NCBI GenBank assembly: GCA_964616495.1
Contig: CAZTRF010000057.1
Coordinates: forward strand, 1 to 5,534
Source: DAOSVX01 sp964616495
GTDB lineage: Bacteria > Bacillota_I > Bacilli_A > RF39 > UBA660
Direction of reading: 5' to 3'
Length of the DNA stretch: 5,534 nt
Shown piece by piece: positions 5,497 to 5,534 of this stretch. How positions within the stretch are numbered: position 1 is the first letter of the stretch; each line of letters starts with the position of its first letter. Below the pieces are notes generated by a model that searched no databases, had not been told where the DNA came from, and worked only from the letters and a program-made list of their open reading frames with translations. The translations under genes and the position numbers were made by a program.

Positions 5497-5534
5497 ATGC
5501 TACCAGAGTTTATAATGAATCGTAGAACCTATTT
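5497..5534 (+). CDS. Unidentified gene, 5' end only (12 full codons)
   Basis: An ATG at 5497 opens a frame reading M-L-P-E-F-I-M-N-R-R-T-Y to the end of the window. AAAGGA at 5487-5492 is a fair SD but only 4 bases from the ATG. An in-frame ATG at 5476 has no SD, and one at 5515 has none either. The gene follows the dnaE terminator, so it probably has its own promoter; a weak candidate is TTAACA (5451-5456) with TATGAA (5475-5480), 18 bases apart. The product cannot be recognised from so few residues. Confidence 0.5.
   Translation, partial: MLPEFIMNRRTY

Noticed and set aside
1..5534. CRISPR array, tRNA, rRNA, insertion sequence or phage integration site
   Set aside because: I saw no spaced direct repeats, no cloverleaf, no transposase frame and no terminal inverted repeats; the only direct repeat is the coding duplication at 1868-1999.

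Overview
The window is very AT-rich and has strong Shine-Dalgarno (SD) sites, a DnaE3-type polymerase and WXG100-like proteins. This points to a low-GC Firmicute, probably one of the reduced Bacilli lineages close to the Mollicutes; the lineage is inferred, not proven. TGA ends a reading frame at 228-230 and tryptophans are encoded by TGG, so the standard bacterial code (11) applies rather than the Mycoplasma code.

Layout. Bases 1-2266 (+) hold a compact three-gene cluster. It contains the 3' end of a WXG-motif helical protein, a complete 100-residue WXG100-like protein overlapping it by 11 bases, and a 568-residue protein. The large protein has a helical N-terminus, an alpha/beta-hydrolase domain with a complete Ser-Asp-His triad, a Ser/Thr/Asn-rich linker carrying a 66-base tandem duplication, and a small C-terminal domain. 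Neither complete product has a signal peptide. The arrangement (small helical partners followed by a large protein with a helical N-terminus and an enzyme domain) is that of type VIIb (Esx/LXG) secretion cargo, so the large protein is best read as a candidate secreted esterase or lipase effector. No secretion machinery and no obvious immunity gene lie in the window.

Bases 2267-2300 form an A/T hairpin that can terminate transcription from both sides. Behind it, on the minus strand, is a short (52-residue) ribosomal protein bL28 gene, rpmB. Bases 2446-2544 are a divergent control region: rpmB (-) and dnaE (+) each have a good sigma-A promoter, their -35 hexamers overlap almost completely, and two abutting dyads cover the rpmB promoter.

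Bases 2545-5415 (+) encode DnaE, a 956-residue PolC-companion type polymerase III alpha subunit with an intact catalytic triad and a degenerate PHP domain. A hairpin terminator follows, and the first 12 codons of an unidentified gene begin at 5497. The left part is thus an accessory secreted-enzyme cluster placed next to housekeeping replication and ribosome genes.
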